DNA of 64,000 bases from Edolisoma coerulescens (taxonomy: Eukaryota > Chordata > Aves > Passeriformes > Campephagidae). Positions 13,734-24,262 of this stretch are shown piece after piece (position 1 is the first letter of the stretch; each line of letters starts with the position of its first letter). Where the stretch lies: the NCBI GenBank assembly GCA_013397115.1, contig VWZW01004140.1:1361330-1425329 (forward strand), in the 5' to 3' direction. The notes beneath the pieces are model-generated. The model saw nothing but the letters and a program-made list of their open reading frames with translations, was not told the DNA's origin and did not search any database. A program made the position numbers and the translations under genes.

Positions 13734-14100
13734 CACAGAATCATGGAAAACCCATCCAGTGCCACCCCCTGCCACGGCAGGGACACCTTCCACTATCCCA
13801 GGTTACTCCAAGCCCCATCCAACCTGGCCTTGGACACTTCCAGGGATGGGGCAGCCACAGCTTTTCTGGGCACCCTGTGCCAGGGCCTCCCCACCCTCTT
13901 CCAGTTTCTTCAGGTACTGGAAGGGGCTCTGAGGTCTCCCCAGAACCTTCTCTTCTCCTGGTGAACACCCCCAGCTCTCCCAGCCTGGCTCCAGTCCTTG
14001 GGGCACCTCTGTGGTCTCCTCTGGACTTGTTACAAGAGGTCCAAGTCTCCCTTGTGTTGGGAGTCTCCGAGCTGGATGCAGTGCCCACACGTGCTCCTTC
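13734..14100 (-). mobile_element. CR1 3'-end fragment with a small internal deletion
   Basis: Minus-strand CR1 beginning ACACAGAATCATGGAAAACC. Relative to the other copies here, the block that normally reads GGTTTGGGTTGGAAGGGACC is missing, so the terminal repeat runs straight into CCCATCCAGTGCCACCCCCT. The usual CACCTTCCACTATCCCAGGT and GGCCTTGGACACTTCCAGGG words follow, then 3'-coding-region-like sequence up to about 14100. Similarity may continue weakly to about 14235. The frames across it (for example 13741-14136 on the minus strand) do not read as an intact CR1 protein. Confidence 0.9.
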
Positions 14101-15216
14101 TCCTTCCCAGCACCTGAGCTGGCCAGGAATATCCATGTGCTGGGCAGAACAACTCCCCTTGTGCTGGCAGACCAGACACTGAGCAGTCAGATGCCAGCTC
14201 CACTCTCAGCTTCCCTCCCTGCCCCATGGGCAGTCCAGGATTAAGTGACAAGTCTGGCTTTTTATCACAAGGAAGCGTAAGATTGGAAATGCCAAAAATG
14301 TATTCTTACGTGAAGGCTGGCATTTCAGCTGATGAACTAAATAAGGCTGATTTAGGGTTATTTCTACCTGGGTATTAATTTCTGCTTATAATAGAAGCAC
14401 CAGACATGTGCTGTCCAGTGCAGCTGAATGCAGCTTTATTTCACGTCTCAAAGCCATCTCCTAGCAAGTTGGATTTGTCACATCTTGGATAGGAGGATTA
14501 TCTTCACAAGAGTATTACCCCTGTAGCTGAAAATTTCTGGTTCCTAATTTCTGTTTCTTCTTTCTTCATACCTTCCTTATTTTCTGGCTGACGGATTGTG
14601 CACACACAGTACACTGTGTTTTTTAGCTGTTTGATATTATTGCCTCCTGTTTGTGGAAGTCATGCTCAAGTTAGTTTTAAACTGCTTGTTGGAAGCATAT
14701 CCCAGAAGAGAATGGGATACAGGAAAAAACAGCCCTGTATTTAATGTATTTATTCAGTGACATTTGCAGCGTTTATGGAGTTTAGGTGGCTGCACTGCTA
14801 AGGATGCACAGTTCCTGCAATTGAGAGCTGGGCTCGTATGAATAAGTATAAAGCAGACTGGAGAGGTGACAAGCACGTTGCTTTGCACCCTCATTCTTGG
14901 AGATTAAAATCTTCTTCCTTTGGGAAGGAACAGAAAGGAAGGAAGCCCTTTTAGTAACTGATCAGGTGTGTGTGTGCTTTGACAGCGGGGAAGCTCTTCA
15001 TGGCTTTGTAGTTTCACCAAATCATCCCCAAAGTCTGTTGTGGTTCCAGTGCTACCTTCTCGTGCCCCTTTGCTTTAGATAGAAATGGATTAAGCAATAA
15101 CATTAATTGATATATTTATGCATGGACATGTAAGAAAGGATTTCACACGTTCTGAGATTAACTGCAAGGATGTCAGGCCAACTAAAGCTTGGAATTTTGC
15201 GTGAACCTGAGCTTAG

Positions 15217-15332
15217 GTGTGGCACCTAGGGACATGGTTTAGTGGTGGGCTTGGCAGTGCTGGATCAACAGTTTTGCTCAGTCTTAGAGGGCTTTTCCAA
15301 CCTTAATGATTCAGTGATTCTAAGATTCTGTA
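15217..15332 (+). mobile_element. CR1 3' tail, sense orientation
   Basis: Plus-strand tail containing GGGACATGGTTTAGTGGTGG, then CTTGGCAGTGCTGGATCAAC, then TTTTCCAACCTTAATGATTC, and ending in the imperfect 8-bp terminal repeat (AGTGATTCTAAGATTCTG). About 115 bp, strongly 5'-truncated. Confidence 0.9.
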
Positions 15333-18300
15333 ACAACATTTCTCGTACCTCATCTGCCACAGGGATGCCTTTGTTTGTGGGTTGGCTCTAGGATGTTCCC
15401 ACTTTTATTGAGTTGACACCTATAGCCCCTAACATCGATGGTTTTATGGAATTCAACAAGATGGGAGACCCTGCATGGTGCCAGGGCTGTTGCTTTGCTC
15501 TCTGTTCCCAGGCTGATGCCCTGGGAGTGGAGGTTGGTCACCTTCCTATAGTGAGGCAGCCTGTGAGGGCATGACTGATTCAAACTGACTCTGATGAATT
15601 CATCCCAGCCAACTGCAAGCCTTGTTGCAGTAATACCTTTGACAAAAATTGAAGTTAAACTGCCCTGAGTTGGTACAGAAATCTCCTTATGCTGCTCCCT
15701 GTATAATAACATTAACTTGTGCAGAAGTTGCTATGGGAGTGAATAAAGAGATTTGTGCTCTATGGGTAAGCTGTAACTCAGGACTGCTCTCAGGATTTTT
15801 AACTCCTTAATTAACCCTAATGTGACCAGTTGGCTTCCTATTAAATACACATTCCTGGGATCATCTTAACTATGCCCAGGCAGCACAGTCATGAGTACAA
15901 AGTGTGAAAATCATACTCTGACATTCCCGTCGTTATCCCAGTGTGAGAAAGAACCACTCTTTCTGTTTTGTTTTAGTTTCCAAATAGTTGATGCTTGGCA
16001 CAGATATTTAACAGAAGTCTCTTCTGTGTCAGTATAATGACAAAGGTCATCTTCTGAGCCAAATACATAAATTTTGGTTCTCATTTAAAGTGAGTGTCTT
16101 GGGCCCCATGGTTTCCTTTCTGGTGTATTTGGGGATGCGAGCCTCTTGCTTTCCCCCTGCAGCATCACAAATCACTGCAAACATAAAAAGTGGAGGGTTC
16201 TAATGTGGAACAAGAAGTCAGAAAAAAATTCATCAGAACTTAGTTCACTCAGAGTGTCTGAGCGGTGCCTGATGCACCTGCTATGAATTGTAACTTACTT
16301 CAAGGGGTTTTCTCAGTTTTTTTAACATTTGCATGTCAATTCATGCAACTGAAAACTCTCTCTGACACTATCAGGTCTCATTGCCTCATATTGCTACCCA
16401 TTATTATGTAAAATCTTCTTCTAATACAACTACTGAGGTTGAATTTGAAAACTAAAGAGTTTTTTACTTTTTTTTTAGCTTCACTTTAATCAGAAGGTTG
16501 TTTTTCCTGGCATTTGGAAATACAAGAGTGTATTTTTTATACTTTATTGGTTGTTACTTGTCCTTCATTTTCCAATAGAAATAAGAAAATAAAGGTAGAC
16601 AGTTCTTTCCCCATCCATCAGCCATTTTCCCCCTGGATCAGGTCACTGGATTACATCGTGTTTGCTTTTGGACAAGTTGCTTCACCAGCACTGGCTGACC
16701 TGGATTCATTACCTATCACTGAGCTGAAATTGTGAGAGCATTGGGGGAAGAAATGAAGTTTACGATTCTCGATCCTGATTGATCTTATACACTGTCTTCT
16801 GCATAGAAAGCACCACCACTACTCTGTGGCTCCAGGAAAAAAAAAATCTTTCCTGTCTGGAAGTGCTGGAGGGTAAAACAAACAGAAGACATGAGCAGAG
16901 CAGAGATGAAGGGCAGTGTGATTTGCTGGATTCATTCACTTTTGTGTCTGAAGGCCATCACTGCCATACATCTTGTGATTATGTTAAATATGCCTTGTTG
17001 GGATAATGGGATGTCAGCCAGGACAGAAAGGATTCCAAAGCTCTAATTTTCCTCAGTGCTGAGGGCAGAATATGCCATGCCATTTACGTGAGTTAAACTG
17101 GTGGACAAGGATGCTCGAACTGGCTTACAAGGATGCTCCAGAGTAGGATTTCTAACTGGAGTGGCTGGGCTTTGCCTGTTTTCCATGTGGATTCCTGAAG
17201 ATACTGGAAAACCTAGCTGAGGAAGAACACAACAGCACACATGGAGGTGCAGGCTGAGCCTGCAGACACACTGCAGTGGGCACATGCTGGGTTTGCCCCT
17301 CGTGTGTGGTGGGTACCCAGCTAGTGAGCTGTGTCCAGGCACTGTTTGTGGGACAGATCACAAATTAAAACTCCAAACCTTGTTCTACTACAGAAAAAAA
17401 GATCCCCGGTGTGTTCTGCAGCTCATCATCCTGTAAAGCAGACACACGGAGTGTGTTGCCCCTAATTTCACCAAGAAGCCTGTTTAGTTGCTTAAGTTAC
17501 AGCATAAAGTTATTCTGCATTTTTACTGCTTTTTGCTGCTTTCTCCTCACATAATTTCTGCGCGAAATAATTTGATTTGGCTGATTGATTCAGGAATTCG
17601 ACTGTCACATTCGAGGCATGACATTTGAAAAGGCATAGTAATGGACTTGAAATGTGTTGCTGTAAGTTTAAAAGTGATTTTTTGTAATGTTCAGGTGGAG
17701 CACTAATATCCCTTTGGGTAAAATCTGTTGCCCCTAGAAACAATATTTCAAAGTTCACTAATATTCGTGACTGCCTTCCCCTTGTAACTGCATCACTGAA
17801 AGAAAATCAATGTGCTTTACAGGCTGGTTGGAAACAGCTTTGCAAAGATTTTTACAACAGTCTGTGACCAAAGACAGAAGTAGTTCCAGAGCAGATGAAT
17901 GGCTCAAATGCAGTAAAAATCCAGCTGCGATGGGCTGGAACTCCTGTGCTCCATCTCTGCCTGGTGTCAGAGTGGCTTTCTGGCCCCATCTCTGGCTAGC
18001 CCTGATGGCCCTGGGAGTTCAAAGCACAGCCTTGCTCACATCTGTGTAGGGAAGAGCGTAGGGCTGCCCTAAGAGTGCAGAGAGCAGCTGGATTGCCTCC
18101 CTGACCTGTTTGTGTCAGGATGGGTCCTCTTAGAACTGAGGAAACAGCAGCTGGCCAAAAATGCAAACTGGGAGTGCAATTATTTATTTAAATTCATATT
18201 TTACTTCACATGTTCATGCTGTTAGTGGGGCTGTGGCTGTGACTGAGGTCACCTCTGATGAGTTTTTAGACTGAGGGCTGTGATCACTGAGGGCACCATT

Positions 18301-19653
18301 TGCAAGCTGAACTGTGGTCTTAATGTCCCTGCCACACAGAGCACAGGAACCATTATCCCCGTGCACTATTCATTTTAAAATTATCCTGCTGGAATTTGAA
18401 GCTTTCAGTAGTGTGAATTTTCATGTGTGAGGAACTCAGGCAGGTTTTGTCTGCTGACTGCACAGCAAAGCTCGCCTTGTGAATGAGAGGAGCACCAGGC
18501 AACTGCTGGCTACACCTGCCTCTCCAAAGGGGAGCAGGAGCCTGACTCCAGGTGCTGCACTGCTTGTGACATGCAGCAAAATGAAAATGATGTGAGCCCG
18601 TGTCCCACAGTGAAAACAGGGTTGGCAATTAAAAATATCTTTTTTCTTTTTTCTTGCAAATGAAATGAAAAACTTTTAACGAGGAATGAATGCAAACCAG
18701 CAAAATGACACTTTCACGGTCTCTTCACCACCACCACCACGTTTTAACCTCTTCAACACCGCTGCAAGTTAGAGGTGGAAATTGTGTGTTTGCAACTTTA
18801 AATCACTAATCATATCAAAAATTAGCAGGCAGCTCACCTGATAAAGAGGAGACACAGTTTCTGCAGACTGTCACTCCTCAAGGACAAATAATGTGTTTCA
18901 CAGGGAATATGCTTCAGCCAGAATAATTAGGGAAAATACAGATGAGAGCTGTATGTCTGATGGAGTTACCCTCTGCTGTTGCTCTCAGAGGGCCCTCTTG
19001 AAAATCGGATCTGTAATGGATGTTATGGAGATTTGAAAGAAAATTTGAAACATGCGACTTTTTATCTGCTTTTGATGTTACATTCAGCTGCTTTCATCTC
19101 GGAGGATAAAAGTAATTGAACAATAATCCCAAAGAGAGTCAAATACACAAATCAATAAACTGCTCTCACAGGAGAATTTATTTTGATGAGCACACTGGTA
19201 CCTCACAGTTCCCCAGGCTCTGAGGTTTCCATTAGGTGGTCTTGTTCTCTTTAATACAGATAGTGTGCCCTGACTGGGAACATAAACAATGAATGAGGCA
19301 GATCTACTCACTGAGCATCACCAGACAAGAACAGCTTTTTCCTCCTTTCAGTGACATCCTAAATCTTAATTGAGTGTTGAATGCTTGGCACTGTCTTTTT
19401 ATTTTTGTGTTCTTTTGGGGAGTATAATGAAAGCCAAGGGCTAGTGCTTCCATTAGACAAAGTGAGAACGCAGGCTGTTGTTAAGCACGATCCCTCTCTG
19501 AGTGTTTTCCTACCTTGTCTGTGATGCATGGAGGAATTTTTCATCCTTTGTATTCCTTTTCTCTGCAGTGCTTTCCAGTGATTTTGGATTTTTTTTTCTT
19601 TTTTATCTATTACGATTTATTTTTCTGAACTATTTATATGCATTCTTTAATAA

Positions 19654-20228
19654 ATCACAGGAAGGGTCAGGTTGGAAGGGACCCCAGTGGGGTCATCTGG
19701 TGCCACCTCCCTGCTCCGGCAGGGCCATCCCAGAGCACAGGGCACAGGATGCTGTCCAGTCAGTTCTGGAATATCCCCAGGGAAGAGCCCCCACAGCCTC
19801 TCTGGGCTCTGCTCAGGGCTGGGCCCTGCCCAGGGCAGAAGTTCTGCCTCCTGTGCAGGGGAATTGCTGGGCCCAGGCCCTGCCCGTGGCTCTGGGGCCA
19901 TTGCTGGGCCCCGGAGCAGAGCCCGGGCCCTGCCCTGAGCCCTCCCTGCACACAGGGACAGCCAGGGATGGACAGGGATGGACGGGGACACCCAGGGACA
20001 CCCGGGGATGGACAGGGACACTCAGGGACACCCAGGGCTGAGGGCCCCTCTCAGCTGGGGCTCCTCTCCAGGCTGAGCAGCCCCGGCTCCCTCAGCCTGT
20101 CCTGGGCACGGAGATGCTCCAGGCCCTTCCTCAGCCCCGCAGCTCCCGCCGGCCCCGCTCCAGGAGCTCCCTGTCCCCATGTCCTGAGGATCCAGAGCTG
20201 GACACAGCACCCCAGGGCAGGATCACCT
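19654..20228 (-). mobile_element. CR1 fragment carrying an internal G-rich minisatellite
   Basis: Minus-strand element starting AATCACAGGAAGGGTCAGGT and TTGGAAGGGACCCCAG. It is interrupted or expanded in the middle by a 10-bp tandem array at 19951-20040. It resumes with CTCCTCTCCAGGCTGAGCAG, CCCCGGCTCCCTCAGCCTGT and GATCCAGAGCTGGACACAGC, all CR1 words. The element is far more GC-rich than the surrounding intron. The long open frames over it (up to 211 codons) come from this GC bias, not from a gene. Confidence 0.85.
19951..20040. repeat. 10-bp G-rich minisatellite inside a CR1
   Basis: Eight to nine head-to-tail degenerate 10-bp units of the form N-N-C-A-GGG-A-C/T-A/G. GGG or GGGG recurs every 10 bases with loops of 6-7 bases, for example CAGGGATGGACAGGGATGG. 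Neighbouring units differ at two to three positions. Confidence 0.9.
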
Positions 20229-22639
20229 CCCTTGGTGTGCTGTCGAGGCCTCAAGAGGTTCAGGACAATTTGACTCTTCCAGAAATGCTCACAAAGCCAC
20301 TATTTCACCAACTTCAGAAGCTCCTTCTGCCAGATCAACAAGTAGAACAGGGAATATTTTTATTTTTTAAAATACTTGTTGTTGAAGAACCAGATTCTGG
20401 AGGAACATCGAGAATTTCTCTTGCAGGGTGCACAGACAGAAAAAGAACCCACAGTTACAAATGAGAGAAAGCCTGACTGCAAGAGCAGTGCTTTTTTCTG
20501 CTGCTCAGAATAACTGAACAGCCCCATGACTGTGTAGAGGAAGCCTCTCTTTTACTCACTATTTTGATTACTTTATTTATTTTCATAGAGATAATTTATG
20601 TTTTGTCAGGATCTAGCTTCTGCGTTACTCTAAATCTCCTCCACTTAGTCCATTTGAGGATAACAGCAAAGCACACAGAGGAAGAGATAATAAAAATAAA
20701 TGCATGTACATGTCAGTAAAACAAACAGTTAAAATAAATATTTTATTTATGCATAATGAAATAAATTTGTAAAACCAGAGGTTTTACTTTTGTTTGGCAA
20801 AAACCAAGTGGTTTTTACCTGCTTTCTAATCACTTTCATTAGCATATTTAATTATGCTGTTGTATTTAATCATCAAAATGCTCCATAACGTACATTTTGT
20901 TCCCAGCCATGGAATGCCACTGCTATGTGTATCCATGATAGATGGTTTTAATAAAATCAGTAATTACCCTTTATTGTTCTTTTAAATTGTTATTTTTTAA
21001 GTGTGTTAGGGCACAACAGGTTTGGGGTATAAAAGAAAGCAAGCTCTCATTTTGCCATTTCATAATACAATGAAAAAAATTTCCTTTAAGTAGATGCTAA
21101 TAAACCTTTTTTTAAAAGCAGTGCTTAATTATCTTGAAGTTGTTTACAAGTGGAGCTTTGGCAGCTCAGCTCTGGCTGCAGCAGTGCTGGGACAGGTGTT
21201 GGGAAGGCTGTGCTGGCAGCTCAGGTCCTGCTCTCCACAGCCTGTGCTTTCCCTGTAACCTTGGCCAGCACCTGGATTTAGTCTGGTAGTGTGACAGGCA
21301 CATTTTGTAACAAATGGAGGGGTCCAGATAGATTTGGGATCCATTTAAGGGTGTTGGGGTTGTTTTAAACTTGTTTTGTTTGGTTCTGTTTAACAGAGTT
21401 GTAATCTGAGGTTAGAGGATGTTTTGTGGAATTTGTCATGTATCAAATATTTTCTTTTTTTTTATATGTATTTTCAAATCTTGGGTGTCTTTCAGTGCAG
21501 AATTCTAAGTAAAATTTGCGACTGAAACAAAATCAGATCAATAAAATAAGTGAAGAGGATTTGCTCTGAATTTAAATGATTATGTTAGTTGTGGAGAGAG
21601 AGCTCGGTCCCTGGCTTACCTAACCACATACTACATTATCTAACTTATTTCCTATTTCTTGTATAATAGATTCATCAGTGTGGCAGCATTCCTTCTTCTT
21701 TATTGCTCAGAGAGTGCCCTAAAATAGCCTGGTTTAGTTTATCAGCTGTAACGACAACCATTTCTTCGTGCATGGCTTGAGCTTCAGTTGACTGTAGGCA
21801 CCTCACAAACAGGTTGTTTGTTCTCTGGTGATTTTATTGTGTCAGTCTCACTCCTTTCTTCTCTTTTCTCTGTTGCAAGTCTTTCAGAACACTTCTTTGT
21901 GTATAATTGCCTACTTTCAGCTCTGTCTGCACTGCTTTTGGACCAGCAATGATACCTGAAGTGGTTTAAAAGAAAGCAAAAATTAGATCCAAATATTAGG
22001 GCGATGTTCTTTCCACAGAGAAGGGCGAAACCAAAACACTTTCAATAGCACTGAAAGACTGGTGAACTCTGTTTAATCAGTGTTTTCATCTGTCATGTCT
22101 GAAAAGGTATTTATCCCACATTTTTGGCTCAGAGGCATTGAAATGTGATGGGCAGCAGCTGTGAGAGCTGTGAGGCTCAGCAGAGGAACTGTCACACAAG
22201 GACACGTTGCACTTCAGGGATGGACAGAGTTGTCCGTCACTCAGAAATGTCTGTGCATGGGACAAGGCTGTGGGAGGTGTTTGTGGGACAGTTCATCTGT
22301 CAGGATCTCTTTGAAGAGATGAGCAGCACACACTGGAGGGGCTTGGTTTACCCTGAACCACCACACACACATGAATTTTGCATTTAAGGTAAACCTCTTG
22401 ATTATTTTTGCTCTGTTTGCCTTGCTACATTTTTTGCCAGTAGGTGTGTTTTCGTAGACTTGTTTCATCCTGTGGAAATTAAGGGAGGAAGATGAGGAAT
22501 AGGGAATAAAGGGGAGATAGAGAAGGCTTCAACTGTTGTCTAATACCTGGAGTAAAATCCTTGTTGGACACACTTCTGTTTGGTTTCCCATCTGTAGACC
22601 AAGAACAGTTTGAAAAACACAAAGGAAACCTTCTAACTG

Positions 22640-22780
22640 CTGGCTCAAGGCCAGGTTGGGTGGGGCTTGCATCGCTCTGCTCCAGAGGAAGGTGTCCCTG
22701 CTCATGGCACGGGGCTGGAACGAGATTATCCTCAAGGTCTCTGCCAGCCCAAGGCTTTCAGAGATTCTGTGATTATGGGT
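22640..22780 (+). mobile_element. CR1 3' tail, sense orientation
   Basis: Contains CTGGCTCAAGGCCAGGTTGG, GAAGGTGTCCCTGCTCATGG and CTCAAGGTCTCTGCCAGCCC, ending TCAGAGATTCTGTGATTATG. This is the standard order of a CR1 3' untranslated region with its terminal repeat. Only about 140 bp remain. Confidence 0.9.
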
Positions 22781-23823
22781 TTGTTGCTGTTGCTTTAAAA
22801 ATGGCCACTGTTTCAATTTATTGTGGGAGTGAAATATTCTGTGCACTTCTCCACTGCCAAATTTATATTTTGTAAATGCAAATGAATTTAAGTATTTTCC
22901 TGAGCTACAGAGAGAGGCTGTACTGTGCTGGTAGTTGGGAGAACACAGGTTTTGGTGGCCTTACCAGCTACCAGTGCACCCAGTTTTCTCCTTATCTCCT
23001 CCCAGTCTGCCTAGAGGAAGGGCTGGGGACTTCACTGGGGTGCCCAGGTTTTGGATGGCCTGCGCTGGTTGGAGTGACTGCCTGGTGACCTCAGTGTGGG
23101 TGTGCAGAGGGAAAGGCAGAATTTACAGTTACACCTATTTTCTCTCTCTTTCTGTATCCAAAAGCATCAGTTCAGGATTCACACAAAGCTGCTGCTCATC
23201 CCATGCTCATTTTTCTTCCCTTTGTGCATTCTCAGTCTCTGTAACCTGCTGCTGAGAAACAGAATTTAATCAGTGCACTGCTAATAAACTCTGCCTCCTG
23301 CTCTCCGTAGGGTCAGGGGACACGGGCTCAGGGCCCCAGCTGAGGAGGGACATCTCCACTCGCTCTTTACTGTCATGTCTTTACTGACAGCAGCAATTTC
23401 TCGCAATTAGGCTCCTGCAGCAGGTACTTAACCCGGGGCAGCAGCTGATTGTCTGTATTTAACTTCACTCCTCTACTTGAGTTCCGTGTTCAAACCCCAG
23501 TGTGCCCCCACGGCTTCCTTTCCTCTCAGTTCTTCCCCTGATGGAGGGTTACAGAGCTGTGACAATGGTTATTGATAATCTAAACCGACCTTTTCTTTTC
23601 TACACCTCACCTTGAGTGAGAGGATGGCAGCAAACAAAATGAGCTCTGTGACACTCGATGAGGAATGAGCAAAACCAGCCTTAAAAGTCAGCTTTTCTGT
23701 GAAATTCTGATGGCAGGAAAAGCAGTCTCTGAACATCGTTTGCTCAGCAGTGTCTTTTTACCTGGACTGAGAACACAGATTCCACTGAAGGATCACTGGG
23801 AGGGTTTGTTTCATTCAGGCCAC

Positions 23824-24262
23824 TTAGAATCATCAAACAGTTTAGGTTGGGAAAGCCCTTTAAGATCGAGTCCAAGTGTTGAACCAGCACTGCCCAGCCC
23901 CACACTAAACCATGTCCTCAGGTGCTCCACCTACATGTGTTTTAAATCCTTCCAAGGACTGTGACTCCAAAAGTTCCCTGGGCAGCCCCTTCAAACACCT
24001 GACCGTCCCTTCTGTGAAGAAATTTTCCTCATATCCAATCTGAACATCCTCTGGCACAACTTGAAGCCATTTCCTCTCATCCTGTCTCTTGTTCCGTGGG
24101 AGCACAGCCTGACCCCCCGGCTGCCCCCTCCTGTCAGGGAGTTGTGCAGAGCCAGAAGATCCCCCTGAGCCTCCTCTTCTCCAGGCTGAATCCCCCCAGC
24201 TCCCTCAGATACTCCTCATAGGACTTGAGCTCTAGACCCCTCCAGACTTGCACATCCCAAGG
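23824..24262 (-). mobile_element. CR1 fragment, about 440 bp, antisense
   Basis: Starts TTAGAATCATCAAACAGTTT followed by GGTTGGGAAAGCCCTTTAAG and the CCACACTAAACCATGTCCTC word. It then reads into CCTTCCAAGGACTGTGACTC, GGGCAGCCCCTTCAAACACC and TGAAGAAATTTTCCTCATAT. It ends with the CCTCCTCTTCTCCAGGCTGA segment near the end of the CR1 coding region. It is one of the longest copies here and moderately diverged. Confidence 0.93.

Noticed and set aside
13741..14136. 131-codon minus-strand frame
   Set aside because: It is within a 5'-truncated, deleted CR1 3' region; not an intact reverse transcriptase fragment.
19951..20040. CRISPR-like array
   Set aside because: The 10-bp units are contiguous with no spacers and lie in a vertebrate retrotransposon.
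19638..20273. Long open frames on both strands (up to 211 codons)
   Set aside because: They lie over a GC-rich CR1 and its G-rich minisatellite; the peptide is repeat-driven (Gly/Pro/Arg/Ser-rich) and matches no CR1 protein domain in frame.
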